Shown: positions 42,592 to 53,436 of the stretch, in pieces
How the letters are laid out: each line of letters begins with the position of its first letter
Numbering within the stretch: the stretch's first letter is position 1
NCBI RefSeq assembly: GCF_004564075.1
Contig: NZ_CP038256.1
Location: forward strand, 1,240,001 to 1,304,000
DNA length: 64,000 nucleotides
Source: Microbacterium sediminis
GTDB taxonomy: Bacteria; Actinomycetota; Actinomycetes; Actinomycetales; Microbacteriaceae
Direction of reading: 5' to 3'
Program-made: the position numbers and the translations under genes
Notes under the pieces: generated by a model
What the model saw: only the letters and a program-made list of their open reading frames with translations
Told to the model about the DNA's origin: nothing
The model's database searches: none

Positions 42592-43371
42592 TCAGTAATC
42601 GGGGTCGATGAGGTCCTCGGGGACCTCGGCCGCGGCGTCGTCGTCGACGAAGATCACCGTGCGGGCGGTGCCGTGGGCGCCGGCCGCGGGCACGCTGAGG
42701 TAGCTCGCTCCGGCCAGCACAAGGCCGAGCGCCGGGGCCTTGTCGCCGCCGGCGACGACCATCCACACGCGCACCGACGAGTTGATCACCGGGCGCGTGA
42801 ACGTGATCCGCTCGGGCGGCGGCTTGGGGGAGTCGCGCACCGCGAGCACGGCGCGATCCGAGATCCGCACCTCGCCGCGATCGGGGAACAGCGACGCGAT
42901 GTGCCCGTCCGGCCCGACGCCCAGGAAGCAGATGTCGAACTGCGGCCACGGGCGCTGGTCGGTGCCGTAGCGCGCCAGCTCGGCGGCGTACGCGTCGGCC
43001 GCCTCATCGAGCGTGACGCCCTCGCCGGCGGCGGCGGGCTCGTGGATGTTTTCGGCGGGGATCTCCAGCCGGTCGAGCATCGCCTGCCGCGCCTGGAGCG
43101 CGTTGCGCTCGGCGTCGTCGCGCGGCACGAAGCGCTCGTCGCTCCACCAGAAGTGCGTGCGGCTCCAGTCGACCATGCCGACCCCGGGGTGCGCGGCGGC
43201 GCGCTCCAGCACCGCGGCGCCCATCGATCCGCCGGTCAGCGAGATGTGCACGGCCTGCTGCGACTGCGTCAGCTGCACGAGCTTCCCGACGAAGCGCGTC
43301 GCGACCGCGTCGGCGAGCGACGGCTTGTCCGGCTCGACGACGCACCGGGTGGCGGCAGGATCGATGCTCAC
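42592..43371 (-). CDS. pgl: 6-phosphogluconolactonase
   Basis: A 259-residue enzyme of the NagB/Pgl fold that hydrolyses 6-phosphogluconolactone in the pentose phosphate pathway. HISLTGGSMG, TRTHFWWSDERFVP and FLGVGPDGHIASLFP are the family motifs. The GTG at 43371 has GGAGGGAG at 6-nt spacing. Last gene of the tkt-tal-pgi-zwf-opcA-pgl operon, 28 bp after opcA. Confidence 0.96.
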   Translation of the reverse strand: MSIDPAATRCVVEPDKPSLADAVATRFVGKLVQLTQSQQAVHISLTGGSMGAAVLERAAAHPGVGMVDWSRTHFWWSDERFVPRDDAERNALQARQAMLDRLEIPAENIHEPAAAGEGVTLDEAADAYAAELARYGTDQRPWPQFDICFLGVGPDGHIASLFPDRGEVRISDRAVLAVRDSPKPPPERITFTRPVINSSVRVWMVVAGGDKAPALGLVLAGASYLSVPAAGAHGTARTVIFVDDDAAAEVPEDLIDPDY

Positions 43372-43399
43372 GCGGACTCCCTCCGATCGTTGGCCGCCG

Positions 43400-44344
43400 T
43401 CACGCGGCCTCCGATGACACCGGGGGAGCGAGGCGCTCCCAGCCATCGGTGAGAACACGACCATACAGGCGATCGGCATCGAGGCGCCGCAGCTCCTCGG
43501 CGAGGCACTCGCGCAGCGAGCGGCGCGGCAGCAGCAGCTCGTGGTCCGGCTGACCCGGCTGCGTGAGCCGGGCCACCGAGGCGTCCAGCCGCTCGAGCAG
43601 GATGTCGCCGCTGGGCCGGCTCAGCCGCACGGAGTGGATGCCGTGATCCCACACCGCCGGGTCCTCGTAGCGCCAGGTCACGGGCAGCTCGAGCGCCATG
43701 CCCAGCCACGCCGCCAGCAGCGCGGTGGAGGGCGACGTCGACGCGCCCCGGACCTCGACGGCCGTGACCGGCTCGTACGGGGGCTGGTCGAGCACGGCCG
43801 CGAGCTGCTCGCGCCACCGCGTCAGGCGGGTCCAGGCGAGGTCGGTGTCGCCGGGCATGTACGTGCGCTCGAGCGCCGTGAGGCGATCGCGCGTGTACGG
43901 CGCGGTCGAGGTGTCGGTGATGCGGCGCTGCGCGATCCGGCCCAGCGGGTCGGTGCCGGGCTGCACGGGCGGATCCTCGGGCCACCAGGCGACGACCGGG
44001 GCGTCGGGCAGCAGCAGGCCGGTGATGAGCCCGTCCGTCCCGCGCGCGGTCTCGCCCGAGGCGTGCAGCACGACGACCTCGCTCGCGCCGGCGTCGCCCC
44101 CGACGCGGATCTGCGCGTCCAGGCGTGTGGGGCCATCGGGGGTCGTCACCAGCACGATCACGCGCATCGGGTGCTCGCGCGAGGCGTCGTTGGCGGCGTC
44201 GATCGCCTCCTCGCGCGGGGTGCTGTCGCACGCGATCACGAGGGTGAGCACGCGGCCGAGGGCCACGGCGCCGCCCTCCTCGCGCACGGTGACGAGCTTC
44301 TTGGCCACCTGGCTCACGGTAGTGTCGGGCAGGTCGTAGATCAC
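43400..44344 (-). CDS. opcA: Glucose-6-phosphate dehydrogenase assembly protein OpcA
   Basis: A 314-residue protein known from cyanobacteria and actinobacteria, needed for full activity and assembly of Zwf. It begins VIYDLPDTTVSQVAKKLV, and contains PVVAWWPEDPP and RITDTS segments typical of the family. The GTG at 44344 overlaps the zwf stop (GTGA). The frame extends upstream of 44344, but only as non-family sequence antiparallel to zwf coding. Confidence 0.93.
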   Translation of the reverse strand: MIYDLPDTTVSQVAKKLVTVREEGGAVALGRVLTLVIACDSTPREEAIDAANDASREHPMRVIVLVTTPDGPTRLDAQIRVGGDAGASEVVVLHASGETARGTDGLITGLLLPDAPVVAWWPEDPPVQPGTDPLGRIAQRRITDTSTAPYTRDRLTALERTYMPGDTDLAWTRLTRWREQLAAVLDQPPYEPVTAVEVRGASTSPSTALLAAWLGMALELPVTWRYEDPAVWDHGIHSVRLSRPSGDILLERLDASVARLTQPGQPDHELLLPRRSLRECLAEELRRLDADRLYGRVLTDGWERLAPPVSSEAA

Positions 44345-45888
44345 GGACGCCTCCAAACGCGGCCGTCGCGGGCCATCATCTCGTCGGCCGACGCGGGACC
44401 CCACGTGCCCGGCTGGTACTGCTCGAGCGGCTCGTCGAGCGCGGCCCAGTAGCGCTCCACGGGGTCGAGGATCCGCCAGGACAGCTCGACCTCCTCGTGG
44501 CGCGGGAACAGCGGCGGGTCGCCGAGCAGCACATCGAGGATGAGCCGCTCGTACGCCTCCGGGCTCGCCTCGGTGAAGGCGTGGCCGTAGCCGAAGTCCA
44601 TCGTGACGTCGCGCACGTGCGAGCCGGTGCCGGGCACCTTGGACCCGAAGCGGATCGTCACGCCCTCGTCCGGCTGGACGCGGATGACGAGCGCGTTCTG
44701 CCCGAGCTCGTCGGCCTGCGCGCGGGCGAACAGGTGCTCGGGCGCGCGCTTGAACACGACCGCGATCTCGGTCACGCGGCGACCGAGCCGCTTGCCGGTG
44801 CGCAGGTAGAACGGCACGTCGGCCCAGCGCCGGGTGCCGATCTCGAGCTTGATCGCCGCATAGGTCTCGGAGCGGGACTGCGGGTTCATGCCGTCCTCTT
44901 CGAGGAAGCCGCACACGTGCTCGCCGCCCTGCCAGCCGCCGGCGTACTGGCCGCGCGCCGTGGCGAGGGAGAGGTCCTCGGGCAGGCGCACCGCCGCGAG
45001 CACCTTCTCCTTCTCGGCGCGCAGGTGCTCGGCCGAGAGGCTGATCGGCTCCTCCATCGCCGTGAGCGCGAGCAGCTGCAGCAGGTGGTTCTGGATGACG
45101 TCGCGCGCCGCGCCGACGCCGTCGTAGTACCCGGCACGCCCGCCCACGCCGATGTCCTCGGCCATGGTGATCTGCACGTGATCGATGTGGTTGCGGTTCC
45201 AGATCGGCTCGAACAGCTCGTTGGCGAAGCGCAGGGCCAGGATGTTCTGGACCGTCTCCTTGCCGAGGTAGTGGTCGATCCGGAAGATCGAGTCGGCCGG
45301 GAACGCCGACTCGAGCGCGTCATTGAGCGCGCGGGCCGACGCGAGGTCGTGCCCGAACGGCTTCTCGATGACGACGCGCTGCCAGCGGTTCGGATCGGAC
45401 TTCTCGTCGACGAGCCCCGAGCGCAGCAGCTGCTGCGCGACGGTGGGGAACGACTTCGGCGGGATCGACAGGTAGAACGCGTGGTTGCCCATCGTGCCGC
45501 GCTCCGCGTCGAGCTGCTCGACGGTGGCGCGCAGGCGCTCGAACGCCGCGTCGTCGTCGAACTCGCCCTGCACGAAGCGGATGCCGGCCGCCAGCTGCTG
45601 CCACGTCTCCTCGCGGAAGTCGGTGCGCGAGTACTGCTTGACGGCGTCGTGCACGACCTCGGCGAAGTCCTCGTCGGCCCAGTCGCGGCGGGCGAAGCCC
45701 ACCAGCGCGAAGCCGGGGGGCAGCAGGCCGCGGTTGGCGAGGTCGTAGACCGCGGGCATGAGCTTCTTGCGCGACAGGTCGCCCGTCACGCCGAAGATCA
45801 CGAGCGCGCTCGGGAGCGCGATGCGGTTCAGGCGGAGATCATCCGGGTCGCGCAGCGGGTTCGCGCCGCGCGAGATGTTCACGGTCAT
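44341..45888 (-). CDS. zwf: Glucose-6-phosphate 1-dehydrogenase
   Basis: A 515-residue NADP-dependent enzyme committing glucose-6-phosphate to the oxidative pentose phosphate pathway. The coenzyme fingerprint FGVTGDLSRKKL (about 32-43), EKPFGHD and the substrate-binding RIDHYLGKE (catalytic His region) are intact. 13 bp follow pgi; opcA overlaps its end. Confidence 0.98.
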   Translation of the reverse strand: MTVNISRGANPLRDPDDLRLNRIALPSALVIFGVTGDLSRKKLMPAVYDLANRGLLPPGFALVGFARRDWADEDFAEVVHDAVKQYSRTDFREETWQQLAAGIRFVQGEFDDDAAFERLRATVEQLDAERGTMGNHAFYLSIPPKSFPTVAQQLLRSGLVDEKSDPNRWQRVVIEKPFGHDLASARALNDALESAFPADSIFRIDHYLGKETVQNILALRFANELFEPIWNRNHIDHVQITMAEDIGVGGRAGYYDGVGAARDVIQNHLLQLLALTAMEEPISLSAEHLRAEKEKVLAAVRLPEDLSLATARGQYAGGWQGGEHVCGFLEEDGMNPQSRSETYAAIKLEIGTRRWADVPFYLRTGKRLGRRVTEIAVVFKRAPEHLFARAQADELGQNALVIRVQPDEGVTIRFGSKVPGTGSHVRDVTMDFGYGHAFTEASPEAYERLILDVLLGDPPLFPRHEEVELSWRILDPVERYWAALDEPLEQYQPGTWGPASADEMMARDGRVWRRP

Positions 45889-45901
45889 CGTCCTCCGGGC
45901 C

Positions 45902-47500
45902 TTACTGCGCGGCCTGGTAGAGAGCGAGCACGTCGGCCTGCGGATCGACTAGCGTCAGGGTGACGACCGGGCGGCCGTGCTCCGCGAGCACCGCCGCGTC
46001 GCCGGCTGCCTGCGCCTCGATGAGCTGTCCGAAGGTGAACGGACGCTCGGGGATCTCGACGTCGGTCTCGGTGCGCTCGGTGATCTGCAGGAACACGCCC
46101 TGCTCGGGTCCCCCCTTGTGGTACTGGCCGGTCGAGTGCAGGAAGCGCGGGCCCCAGCCGAACGTGGTGGGGCGGCCGGAGTCGGCGGCGACCATCTCGC
46201 GCAGGCCCTGCAGCTGCGGCAGCTCCAGGCGGTTCACGTAGGCCTGGATCGACACGTAGCCGTCGTCGGCCAGGCGCGCCCACAGCGCGTCGAGCACACC
46301 GGCGATCGTGCCGGACGCGGCGAGAGCCGGAGCGGTCACCCGGACCTCGATGCCCTGCTCCGTGAACGCCGGCGCGGCCGGCTCCGGGCGGGCGTCCAGC
46401 AGGCCGCGCGCGGCGACCTTGGCCGACTCGACGTCGGGCTGGTCGAACGGGTTGATGCCGAGCAGGCGGCCGGCGATCGCCGTGGCGTACTCCCACACGA
46501 CGAACTGTGCGCCGAGCGTGCCGCTGACGAGGATCTCGTCGGGGTAGCGATGGGCCGACTCGCGCGCGTCGTCGACGATCCGCACGACCTGCAGGTCGGC
46601 GGGGCGCGACTCCAGCTCGGGCGAGACGGGCAGCAGCACGACGGGCAGGATGCCGGTGCCGAGCTTGCCGGTCGACTCCGCGACGAGCTGCTCGATCCAG
46701 TCGGGCAGGCCCACGATGTGGGTGCCGTCGGTCACGAGCGCCAGCTTGTCGCGGCGCGGATCGGTGGCCGCGATCGCGGCGCCGAGGACGAGCGCCGGGT
46801 TGTCGGGGGCATCGATCGCCACCTGCAGCGCGATGGCCTCCGCCTCGTCGAGCAGCTCGCCGATGTCGGCGCCGGCCAGGCCGGAGGGCACGAGGCCGAA
46901 CGCGGTGAGGGCCGAGTAGCGGCCGCCGACGGTGGGGTCGGCGTTGAAGACGCGGTAGCCCGCGGCGCGCGCCGACTCGTCCAGCGGCGAGCCCGGGTCG
47001 GTCACGACGATGATGCGCTCGGCCGGGTCGATGCCGAGGTCGCGGTACGCCGCCTCGAAGGCGCGGCGCTGCGAGTCGGTCTCGACGGTCGAGCCCGACT
47101 TCGACGACACGACGAGCGCGGTGCGCTCCAGGCCGCCGTCGAGGGCCGCGAGCACCTGGCCGGGCGCGGTGGAGTCGAGGATCGTCAGCTCGACGCCTGC
47201 GGTCTGCGTGATCACCTCGGGGGCGAGCGAGGAGCCGCCCATGCCGGCGAGCACGAAGCGGTCGACGCCACGCGCCGCGAGCTCCTCGCGCAGGGCGACG
47301 ATCTCGGGGACGAGCGGGCGCGACACCGAGACGGCGTTCACCCAGCCGAGGCGCTTCGACGACTCGGACTCGGCCTCCGGGCCCCACAGGGTGGGGTCGC
47401 CGTTGGTGATGCCGCTGGCGACGAGATCCGCGACGAGGGTCGGCAGCGTCCGCTCGACGGCGGCCTCGGCCGCGCCGGAGACGTGGATGGAGAAGGTCAT
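45902..47500 (-). CDS. pgi: Glucose-6-phosphate isomerase
   Basis: A 532-residue isomerase linking glycolysis to the pentose phosphate operon. The sugar-phosphate SIS region reads [11 protein letters not shown], and [10 protein letters not shown] and [11 protein letters not shown] (conserved His/Lys region) occur in the C-terminal half. ATG at 47500 overlaps the tal stop (ATGA), with AAGGAGG at 8-nt spacing. Confidence 0.95.
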   Translation of the reverse strand: MTFSIHVSGAAEAAVERTLPTLVADLVASGITNGDPTLWGPEAESESSKRLGWVNAVSVSRPLVPEIVALREELAARGVDRFVLAGMGGSSLAPEVITQTAGVELTILDSTAPGQVLAALDGGLERTALVVSSKSGSTVETDSQRRAFEAAYRDLGIDPAERIIVVTDPGSPLDESARAAGYRVFNADPTVGGRYSALTAFGLVPSGLAGADIGELLDEAEAIALQVAIDAPDNPALVLGAAIAATDPRRDKLALVTDGTHIVGLPDWIEQLVAESTGKLGTGILPVVLLPVSPELESRPADLQVVRIVDDARESAHRYPDEILVSGTLGAQFVVWEYATAIAGRLLGINPFDQPDVESAKVAARGLLDARPEPAAPAFTEQGIEVRVTAPALAASGTIAGVLDALWARLADDGYVSIQAYVNRLELPQLQGLREMVAADSGRPTTFGWGPRFLHSTGQYHKGGPEQGVFLQITERTETDVEIPERPFTFGQLIEAQAAGDAAVLAEHGRPVVTLTLVDPQADVLALYQAAQ

Positions 47501-48609
47501 GCCCGGGCCTCCTTCAGTGCCGCCTCGACGGTGGCCTGCAGTTCCTTCCACGAGGCGATGAACTTGTCCACGCCCTCGTCCTCGAGCACCTGCGTGACGT
47601 CGGCGAAGTCGACGCCGACGGCGGCGAGGCCGTCGAGCACGGCGTGCGCGTCGGAGTACGCGCCCGTGACGGTGTCGCCGGCGATGACCGCGTGGTCGTA
47701 CGTCGCCTCGAGCGTCTTCTCGGGCATCGTGTTGACGGTGCCGGGCGCGACGAGCTCGGTGACGTAGAGCGTGTCGGGCAGGGCCGGGTCCTTGACGCCG
47801 GTCGAGGCCCACAGCGGCCGCTGCACGTTGGCGCCCGCGTCGAGCAGCTCGGTGGCGCGCGGCTCGGCGAAGCGCTGTTCGTACAGCTCGTAGGCGAGGC
47901 GGGCGTTCGCGACGCCGGCCTTCGACTTCAGCGCGAGCGCGTCGGCGGAGCCGATCGCGGTCAGGCGCTTGTCCACCTCGGTGTCGACCCGCGAGACGAA
48001 GAACGAGGCCACCGACTGGATCGTCGACAGGTCGATGCCGTCCGCCTTCGCGGTCTCGAGGCCCGTGAGGTACGCGTCGATCACCTCGCCGTAGCGCTCG
48101 AGCGAGAAGATCAGCGTCACGTTGACGCTGATGCCGGCGCCGATCACCTGGGCGATGGCGGGCAGGCCGGCCTTCGTCGCGGGGATCTTGATGAGCGCGT
48201 TGGGGCGGCCGACGAGCTCGGCGAGCTGCTTGGCCTGCGCCACGGTGGCAGCGGTGTCGTGCGCGAGCTCGGGGGAGACCTCGATCGACACGCGGCCGTC
48301 CACGCCGCCGGTCGCCTCGAACACGGGGGCGAACACATCGCACGCGTTGCGCACGTCGTCGGTGGTGATGGTGGTGATGGCGTCGTCGACGCTGGCGCCG
48401 GAGGCGGCGAGCTGCGCCACCTGCGCCGCGTACGCCTCGCCCTTGGCGAGCGCGCCGGCGAAGATCGTCGGGTTGGTGGTGACACCGCTGATGTCGCGGG
48501 TCTCGATGAGCTCCTGCAGGTTGCCGGAGGTGATGCGCTGGCGCGACAGGTCGTCGAGCCAGATGCTCACGCCCGCGGCGGCGAGCTGGGCGGTGGGGGT
48601 GGTGCTCAT
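47497..48609 (-). CDS. tal: Transaldolase
   Basis: A 370-residue TalB-like enzyme of the non-oxidative pentose phosphate pathway. [12 protein letters not shown] near residue 43 and [12 protein letters not shown] (Schiff-base Lys) are family signatures. The ATG at 48609 overlaps the tkt stop and has AGGAG upstream. Length fits the long actinobacterial form. Confidence 0.97.
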   Translation of the reverse strand: MSTTPTAQLAAAGVSIWLDDLSRQRITSGNLQELIETRDISGVTTNPTIFAGALAKGEAYAAQVAQLAASGASVDDAITTITTDDVRNACDVFAPVFEATGGVDGRVSIEVSPELAHDTAATVAQAKQLAELVGRPNALIKIPATKAGLPAIAQVIGAGISVNVTLIFSLERYGEVIDAYLTGLETAKADGIDLSTIQSVASFFVSRVDTEVDKRLTAIGSADALALKSKAGVANARLAYELYEQRFAEPRATELLDAGANVQRPLWASTGVKDPALPDTLYVTELVAPGTVNTMPEKTLEATYDHAVIAGDTVTGAYSDAHAVLDGLAAVGVDFADVTQVLEDEGVDKFIASWKELQATVEAALKEARA

Positions 48610-50681
48610 GATGCGTTCTCCTGGAGGGTCTCGCGGGCCGCGGCCACCACGGCCTCGGCGGTGATGCCGAACTTCTCGAACAGGGTCTTGTAGTCGGCCG
48701 ATGCGCCGTAGTGCTCGATCGACACCGAACGGCCGGTGTCGCCGACGATGCCGCGCCACGTCAGCGCGATGCCGGCCTCGACCGACACCCGCGCCTTGAT
48801 GGACGACGGCAGCACGCTCTCGCGGTAGGCCTCGTCCTGCTCGGCGAACCACTCGAGGCACGGCGCCGACACGACGCGCGCCTGGACGCCCTCGGCGGCG
48901 AGCTGCTCGCGCGCCGCGACGGCGAGCTGCACCTCGGAGCCGGTGGCGATGAGGATGACGTCGGGCTCGCCCTCGCTGTCGGCCAGGACGTAGGCGCCCT
49001 TCCCGACGAGCTCGGCCGAGGCGAACTGCGTGCGGTCGAAGGTCGGCACGCCCTGACGGGTCAGGGCGATGCCGGCGGGGCCGCCGCGGCGCTTGAGGAT
49101 CTCGAGCCAGGCGTACGCCGTCTCGTTGGCGTCGGCCGGGCGGACCACCGCGAGGTTCGGGATGGCGCGGAGCGCCGCCAGGTGCTCGATCGGCTGGTGC
49201 GTCGGGCCGTCCTCGCCGAGCGCGACCGAGTCGTGCGTCCACACGTAGATGCTCGGGATGTTCATGAGCGAGGCCAGGCGCACGGCGGGGCGCATGTAGT
49301 CGGCGAACTGCAGGAACGTGCCGCCGAAGGCGCGCGTGCGGCCGTGCAGCACGATGCCGTTGACGATCGCGGCCATCGCGTGCTCGCGGATGCCGAAGTG
49401 CAGCACGCGGCCGTAGGGGTTGCCGCTCCACTCGTGCGTCGACCACTCCTCGGGGATGAACGACGCGGCGTCCTTGATGGTCGTGAGGTTGGACTCGGCC
49501 AGGTCGGCCGATCCGCCCCACAGCTCGGGCAGCTTCGCGGCGAGGGCGTTGATGACCAGGCCCGACGCCGCGCGGGTGGCGACGTCCTTGCCCGCCTCGA
49601 ACGTGGGAAGGGCCTCGGCGAGGTCGGCGGGCAGCTCACCGGCCTGCAGCCGGTCCCACAGCGCCTTGCGCTCGGGGTTCGCGGCGGCCCAGGCGTCGAA
49701 CTTCTCCTGCCAGGCGGCGTGCTCGGTCGCCGCGCGCTCGGCGAGCGCCCGCGTGTGGGCCAGGACATCGTCGGCCACGACGAAGTGCTGCTCGGGGTCG
49801 AAGCCGAGCACCTTCTTGGTGGCCGCCAGCTCGTCGGCGCCGAGCGCCGAGCCGTGGATCTTGCCGGTGTTCTGCTTGCCGGGGGCCGGCCAGCCGATGA
49901 TCGTCTTCAGCACGATGAGCGAGGGCTTGCCGGTCTCGGCCTTCGCGGCCTCGATCGCCTCGTACAGCGCCGCGACGTCCTCGACGTACTCGCCGGTCTT
50001 CTTCCAGTCGACCGTCTGCACGTGCCAGCCCAGCGCCTCGTAGCGCGCCGCCACGTCCTCGGTGAAGGCGACGTTGGTGTCGTCCTCGATCGAGATCTGG
50101 TTGGCGTCGTAGAGCACGACGAGGTTGCCCAGCTTCTGGTGACCGGCGAGCGAGGAGGCCTCGTTCGTCACGCCCTCCTGCATGTCGCCGTCGGAGGCGA
50201 TGACGTACACGTGGTGGTCGAACGGGCTCTCGCCGGCGGGCGCCTCGGGGTCGAACAGGCCGCGCTCGTAGCGGGCGGCGTAGGCGAAGCCGACCGAGGA
50301 GGCCAGGCCCTGGCCGAGCGGGCCGGTCGTGATCTCGACGCCGTCGGTGTGCCCGACCTCCGGGTGGCCCGGGGTCTTCGAGCCCCACGTGCGCAGCGCC
50401 TTGAGGTCATCGAGCTCGAGCCCGAAGCCGCCCAGGTACAGCTGCACGTACTGGGTGAGCGAGGAGTGGCCGGCCGAGAGGATGAACCGGTCGCGGCCCG
50501 GCCAGTGGGTGTCGGCGGGGTCGTGCCGCATCACGTGCTGGTACAGCAGATACGCCGCCGGCGCCAGGCTCATCGCGGTGCCGGGGTGGCCGTTGCCGAC
50601 CTTCTCCACGGCATCCGCAGCGAGCACGCGTGCCGTGTCCACGGCCCGCCGGTCGATCTCTTCCCAACGCAGTTCCGACAC
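48606..50681 (-). CDS. tkt: Transketolase
   Basis: A 691-residue thiamine-diphosphate enzyme. [13 protein letters not shown] near the N-terminus, the cofactor motif [15 protein letters not shown] near 155-169, and [14 protein letters not shown] in the pyrimidine domain are intact. The GTG at 50681 follows AAAGG at 7-nt spacing; sequence upstream in the same frame is not family-like. First gene of the pentose phosphate operon. Confidence 0.98.
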   Translation of the reverse strand: MSELRWEEIDRRAVDTARVLAADAVEKVGNGHPGTAMSLAPAAYLLYQHVMRHDPADTHWPGRDRFILSAGHSSLTQYVQLYLGGFGLELDDLKALRTWGSKTPGHPEVGHTDGVEITTGPLGQGLASSVGFAYAARYERGLFDPEAPAGESPFDHHVYVIASDGDMQEGVTNEASSLAGHQKLGNLVVLYDANQISIEDDTNVAFTEDVAARYEALGWHVQTVDWKKTGEYVEDVAALYEAIEAAKAETGKPSLIVLKTIIGWPAPGKQNTGKIHGSALGADELAATKKVLGFDPEQHFVVADDVLAHTRALAERAATEHAAWQEKFDAWAAANPERKALWDRLQAGELPADLAEALPTFEAGKDVATRAASGLVINALAAKLPELWGGSADLAESNLTTIKDAASFIPEEWSTHEWSGNPYGRVLHFGIREHAMAAIVNGIVLHGRTRAFGGTFLQFADYMRPAVRLASLMNIPSIYVWTHDSVALGEDGPTHQPIEHLAALRAIPNLAVVRPADANETAYAWLEILKRRGGPAGIALTRQGVPTFDRTQFASAELVGKGAYVLADSEGEPDVILIATGSEVQLAVAAREQLAAEGVQARVVSAPCLEWFAEQDEAYRESVLPSSIKARVSVEAGIALTWRGIVGDTGRSVSIEHYGASADYKTLFEKFGITAEAVVAAARETLQENAS

Positions 50682-51003
50682 CGGGCCGCCTTTCGATAGG
50701 GGGGTGGTGCGCCCGCGCCTGGTGGCGTCCGCGGCTCCGCACGGGGCGGGACTCGCGAGCGAGCGCTTGGGCGCGCGTTCTCGCCCCAGCATAGCGAGCG
50801 GCGAGGGCACGGGATCGGCCCCGGGTCGCCGCATTACCGGCGAGTACGCGGCCCGGGCGTGTCGCGCTCGTGTCGGGTCGCTCACGCCCGTCGCGCACCC
50901 GCGGTGAGGGCACCGCCGGGCGCGCTCATGGAGCAGGCTCACAGGAACCCGATGGCCTAGACTGAGGAGGTCTGTGCCGGTGAGATCTCGAGGGGGACGC
51001 GTG
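50682..51003. promoter_or_regulatory. Divergent tkt/ctaB promoter region
   Basis: A 322-bp gene-free stretch. On the minus strand TATGCT (50793-50788) is a candidate -10 for the tkt operon with a leader of about 100 nt. On the plus strand TAGACT (50958-50963) is a candidate -10 for ctaB with a leader of about 34 nt. I see no clear operator or small gene. Confidence 0.45.
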
Positions 51004-51933
51004 ATGACGACGACCGTCTCGGCTCCGCGTACGGAACGGTCGATCGGCCGCAGGATCCGCGCCTATGTGGCGCTCACCAAGCCGCGCGTGCTCGAGCTCC
51101 TGCTCGTCTCCACCGTGCCGGTGATGTTCCTCGCCGCCGGCGGCGTGCCGGATCTCTGGCTCGTCTTCGCCACGGTGATCGGTGGATCGGCCAGCGCCGG
51201 ATCGGCGGCGGCGTTCAACATGTACCTCGACCGCGACATCGACGCGCACATGCAGCGCACGAAGAACCGTCCGATCGTGACGGGCGAGGTCACCCCCCGC
51301 GCCGCCCTGATCTTCGCCTGGTCGCTCGCCATCGGCTCCACCGTCTGGTTCCTCGTGTTCACGAACGTCCTCGCGGCGGCGCTGTCGGCGATCGCGATCT
51401 TCTTCTACGTGGTCATCTACACGATGATCCTCAAGCGCCGCACCGAGCAGAACATCGTGTGGGGCGGCATCGCCGGCTGCTTCCCGGTGCTCATCGGCTG
51501 GGCGGCCGTGACCGGCTCGCTCGACTGGCCGCCGCTCGTGCTGTTCGCCCTCGTGTTCCTGTGGACGCCGCCGCACTACTGGCCGCTGTCGATCAAGTAC
51601 GCGGCCGACTACGACGAGACCTCGGTGCCGATGCTGGGCGCCACGCGGTCGGGTCGCCAGGTGGGCCTGCAGATCGTGCTGTACGCGTGGGCGACCCTGG
51701 CCTGCTCGCTGCTGCTCATCCCGGTCGCCGGCATGGGGATCGTGTACACGGTGTCGGCGATCGTGTTCGGCGGCTGGTTCGTCTACGAATCGCACCGCCT
51801 CTACAACCGCACCGTGCTGGCCGCCTCCGGCCAGGGCGAGCCCGTCGGGCCGATGCGCGTGTTCCACGCCTCGATCACCTACCTCTCGCTCGTGTTCATC
51901 GCCGTCGCCGTCGATCCGCTGCTCCCGTGGTGA
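51004..51933 (+). CDS. ctaB: Protohaem IX farnesyltransferase (haem O synthase)
   Basis: A 309-residue UbiA-type prenyltransferase with about nine membrane helices, which makes haem O for cytochrome oxidase. The first Asp-rich motif lies in [19 protein letters not shown] and the second in [14 protein letters not shown] chose ATG 51004 (GAGGGGG at 7-nt spacing) over the adjacent GTG 51001. Divergent from tkt, a common actinobacterial arrangement. The stop overlaps the MFS gene (GTGA). Confidence 0.95.
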   Translation: MTTTVSAPRTERSIGRRIRAYVALTKPRVLELLLVSTVPVMFLAAGGVPDLWLVFATVIGGSASAGSAAAFNMYLDRDIDAHMQRTKNRPIVTGEVTPRAALIFAWSLAIGSTVWFLVFTNVLAAALSAIAIFFYVVIYTMILKRRTEQNIVWGGIAGCFPVLIGWAAVTGSLDWPPLVLFALVFLWTPPHYWPLSIKYAADYDETSVPMLGATRSGRQVGLQIVLYAWATLACSLLLIPVAGMGIVYTVSAIVFGGWFVYESHRLYNRTVLAASGQGEPVGPMRVFHASITYLSLVFIAVAVDPLLPW

Positions 51934-53372
51934 GCGACGCGGTCGCTCCGTACCCGCACCGCTGGCGCACGTTCTGGATCTGCGCCGCGGTCGCGGCGAT
52001 GACGATCCTCGACCTGTCCAAGGTCAACGTCGCGCTGCCCTCCATCCGCGAGGTGCTCGGCGGTGGCTCCACCGAGATCCAGCTGATCGTGTCGGGCTTC
52101 GTGCTCGCCTTCGGCCTGCTGCTCGTGCCGATGGGGCGCCTGGGCGACCAGGTCTCGCCGAAGCGCCTGTTCCTCATCGGCCTCGTGCTCTACGCGGCCA
52201 CGAGCGCGCTGTGCGCCCTCGCGCCGACGCCCGAGGCGCTCATCGTCGGGCGCATCGCGCAGGGCGTGGCCGCCGGCATCCAGATGCCGCAGGTGATGGG
52301 CACCCTGCAGCGCGTGTTCACCGGTCGCGAGCGCGGCATGGCGTTCGGCCTGCTCGGCGCCACGATCGGCCTGGGCACCGCGCTCGGGCCGGTGATCGGC
52401 GGCCTGTTCGTGCAGCTCGGCGATGGCCACGACGGCTGGCGCGGCATCTTCTGGATGAACGTGCCCCTGGCCCTCGTCATCGCGGCGATCGTCGTGTGGG
52501 CACTGCCGGATCTGCGCCCGCAGCAGCGCGGCCGGATCTCGCTCGACCCGGTCGGCGTGGCGCTGTTCGCGATCGCGGTGCTGGCGCTCATGGTGCCGTT
52601 CCTGTTCACCACGGGCGAGCCGACCGACGACCCGCGCCGCTGGTGGTCGCTCGCGGTGTTCGTGCCGGCGCTGGCCGGCTTCGTCGCGTGGGAGGCGCGC
52701 TACCAGGCCCGCGGCAACGCGCCGCTCGTGCCCCCGGGGCTGCTGCGCATCCCGTCGTTCCGCAACGGCTCGCTCCTCATGACGGCGTACTTCGCCGGCA
52801 TGCCCGCGATCTTCCTCACGACGACCCTGTATCTGCAGACGGGCCTGGGCATCGGCGCCCTCGCCGCCGGCGCGACGACCATGGGCTTCGCCCTGGCGAG
52901 CGCCGCATCGTCGGTGATCGGCGGGCGCCTGGTGGGGCGCATCGGCCGGCCGCTGGTCGTCACCGGGCTCGTCCTCGTGATGGCGAGCGTCGCGGGTCTC
53001 GGGCTCGTCGCCGCCTTCGCTCCGGCCGGCGCGGTGACCTGGCTCATGGCCGGCGTGATGACGCTGGGCGGTCTCGGCGGCGGCATCGTCATCTCGCCCA
53101 ACCAGACGCTCACGCTGGCCGACATCCCGCCGCACGAGGGCGGCCTTGCAGGCTCTGTGGGTCAGCTCGTGCAGCGCATCGGCACCGCGGTGGGCACCGC
53201 CGTGACGCTGTCGCTGTTCTACGCCACGGTGTTCGGCGAATCCGGCGGCGAGGCGCAGCCGGTGGTGTACCGCGACGCCTACCTCCACGGCCTGCTCGCG
53301 GTGGGAGCCTGCCTCGCGCTGGCGCTCGTGTTCGCGCTCATGGACCTGCGCTCGCGCCGCCGCGCCCGCTGA
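51930..53372 (+). CDS. MFS drug-type exporter, DHA2/EmrB-QacA family
   Basis: A 480-residue transporter with about 14 predicted membrane helices. [13 protein letters not shown] near residue 28 corresponds to the D1-type motif (usually LD.TIVNVALP), followed by [13 protein letters not shown] (motif A) and [16 protein letters not shown] (motif B). Proton-driven export of drugs or metabolites is the family role; the substrate is unknown. The GTG at 51930 overlaps ctaB, so they are cotranscribed. Confidence 0.9.
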   Translation: MSDAVAPYPHRWRTFWICAAVAAMTILDLSKVNVALPSIREVLGGGSTEIQLIVSGFVLAFGLLLVPMGRLGDQVSPKRLFLIGLVLYAATSALCALAPTPEALIVGRIAQGVAAGIQMPQVMGTLQRVFTGRERGMAFGLLGATIGLGTALGPVIGGLFVQLGDGHDGWRGIFWMNVPLALVIAAIVVWALPDLRPQQRGRISLDPVGVALFAIAVLALMVPFLFTTGEPTDDPRRWWSLAVFVPALAGFVAWEARYQARGNAPLVPPGLLRIPSFRNGSLLMTAYFAGMPAIFLTTTLYLQTGLGIGALAAGATTMGFALASAASSVIGGRLVGRIGRPLVVTGLVLVMASVAGLGLVAAFAPAGAVTWLMAGVMTLGGLGGGIVISPNQTLTLADIPPHEGGLAGSVGQLVQRIGTAVGTAVTLSLFYATVFGESGGEAQPVVYRDAYLHGLLAVGACLALALVFALMDLRSRRRAR

Positions 53373-53424
53373 TCCGCGCCGTCGCGATCGACCGATCCTG
53401 CCCGGCGGACGGGCCACCGGCGCG

Positions 53425-53430
53425 TACGAT
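53425..53430 (+). promoter_or_regulatory. Leaderless -10 box (TACGAT) for the acyl-CoA ligase gene
   Basis: TACGAT ends 6 nt before the GTG start; there is no ribosome-binding site. Confidence 0.5.
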
Positions 53431-53436
53431 TGCCGG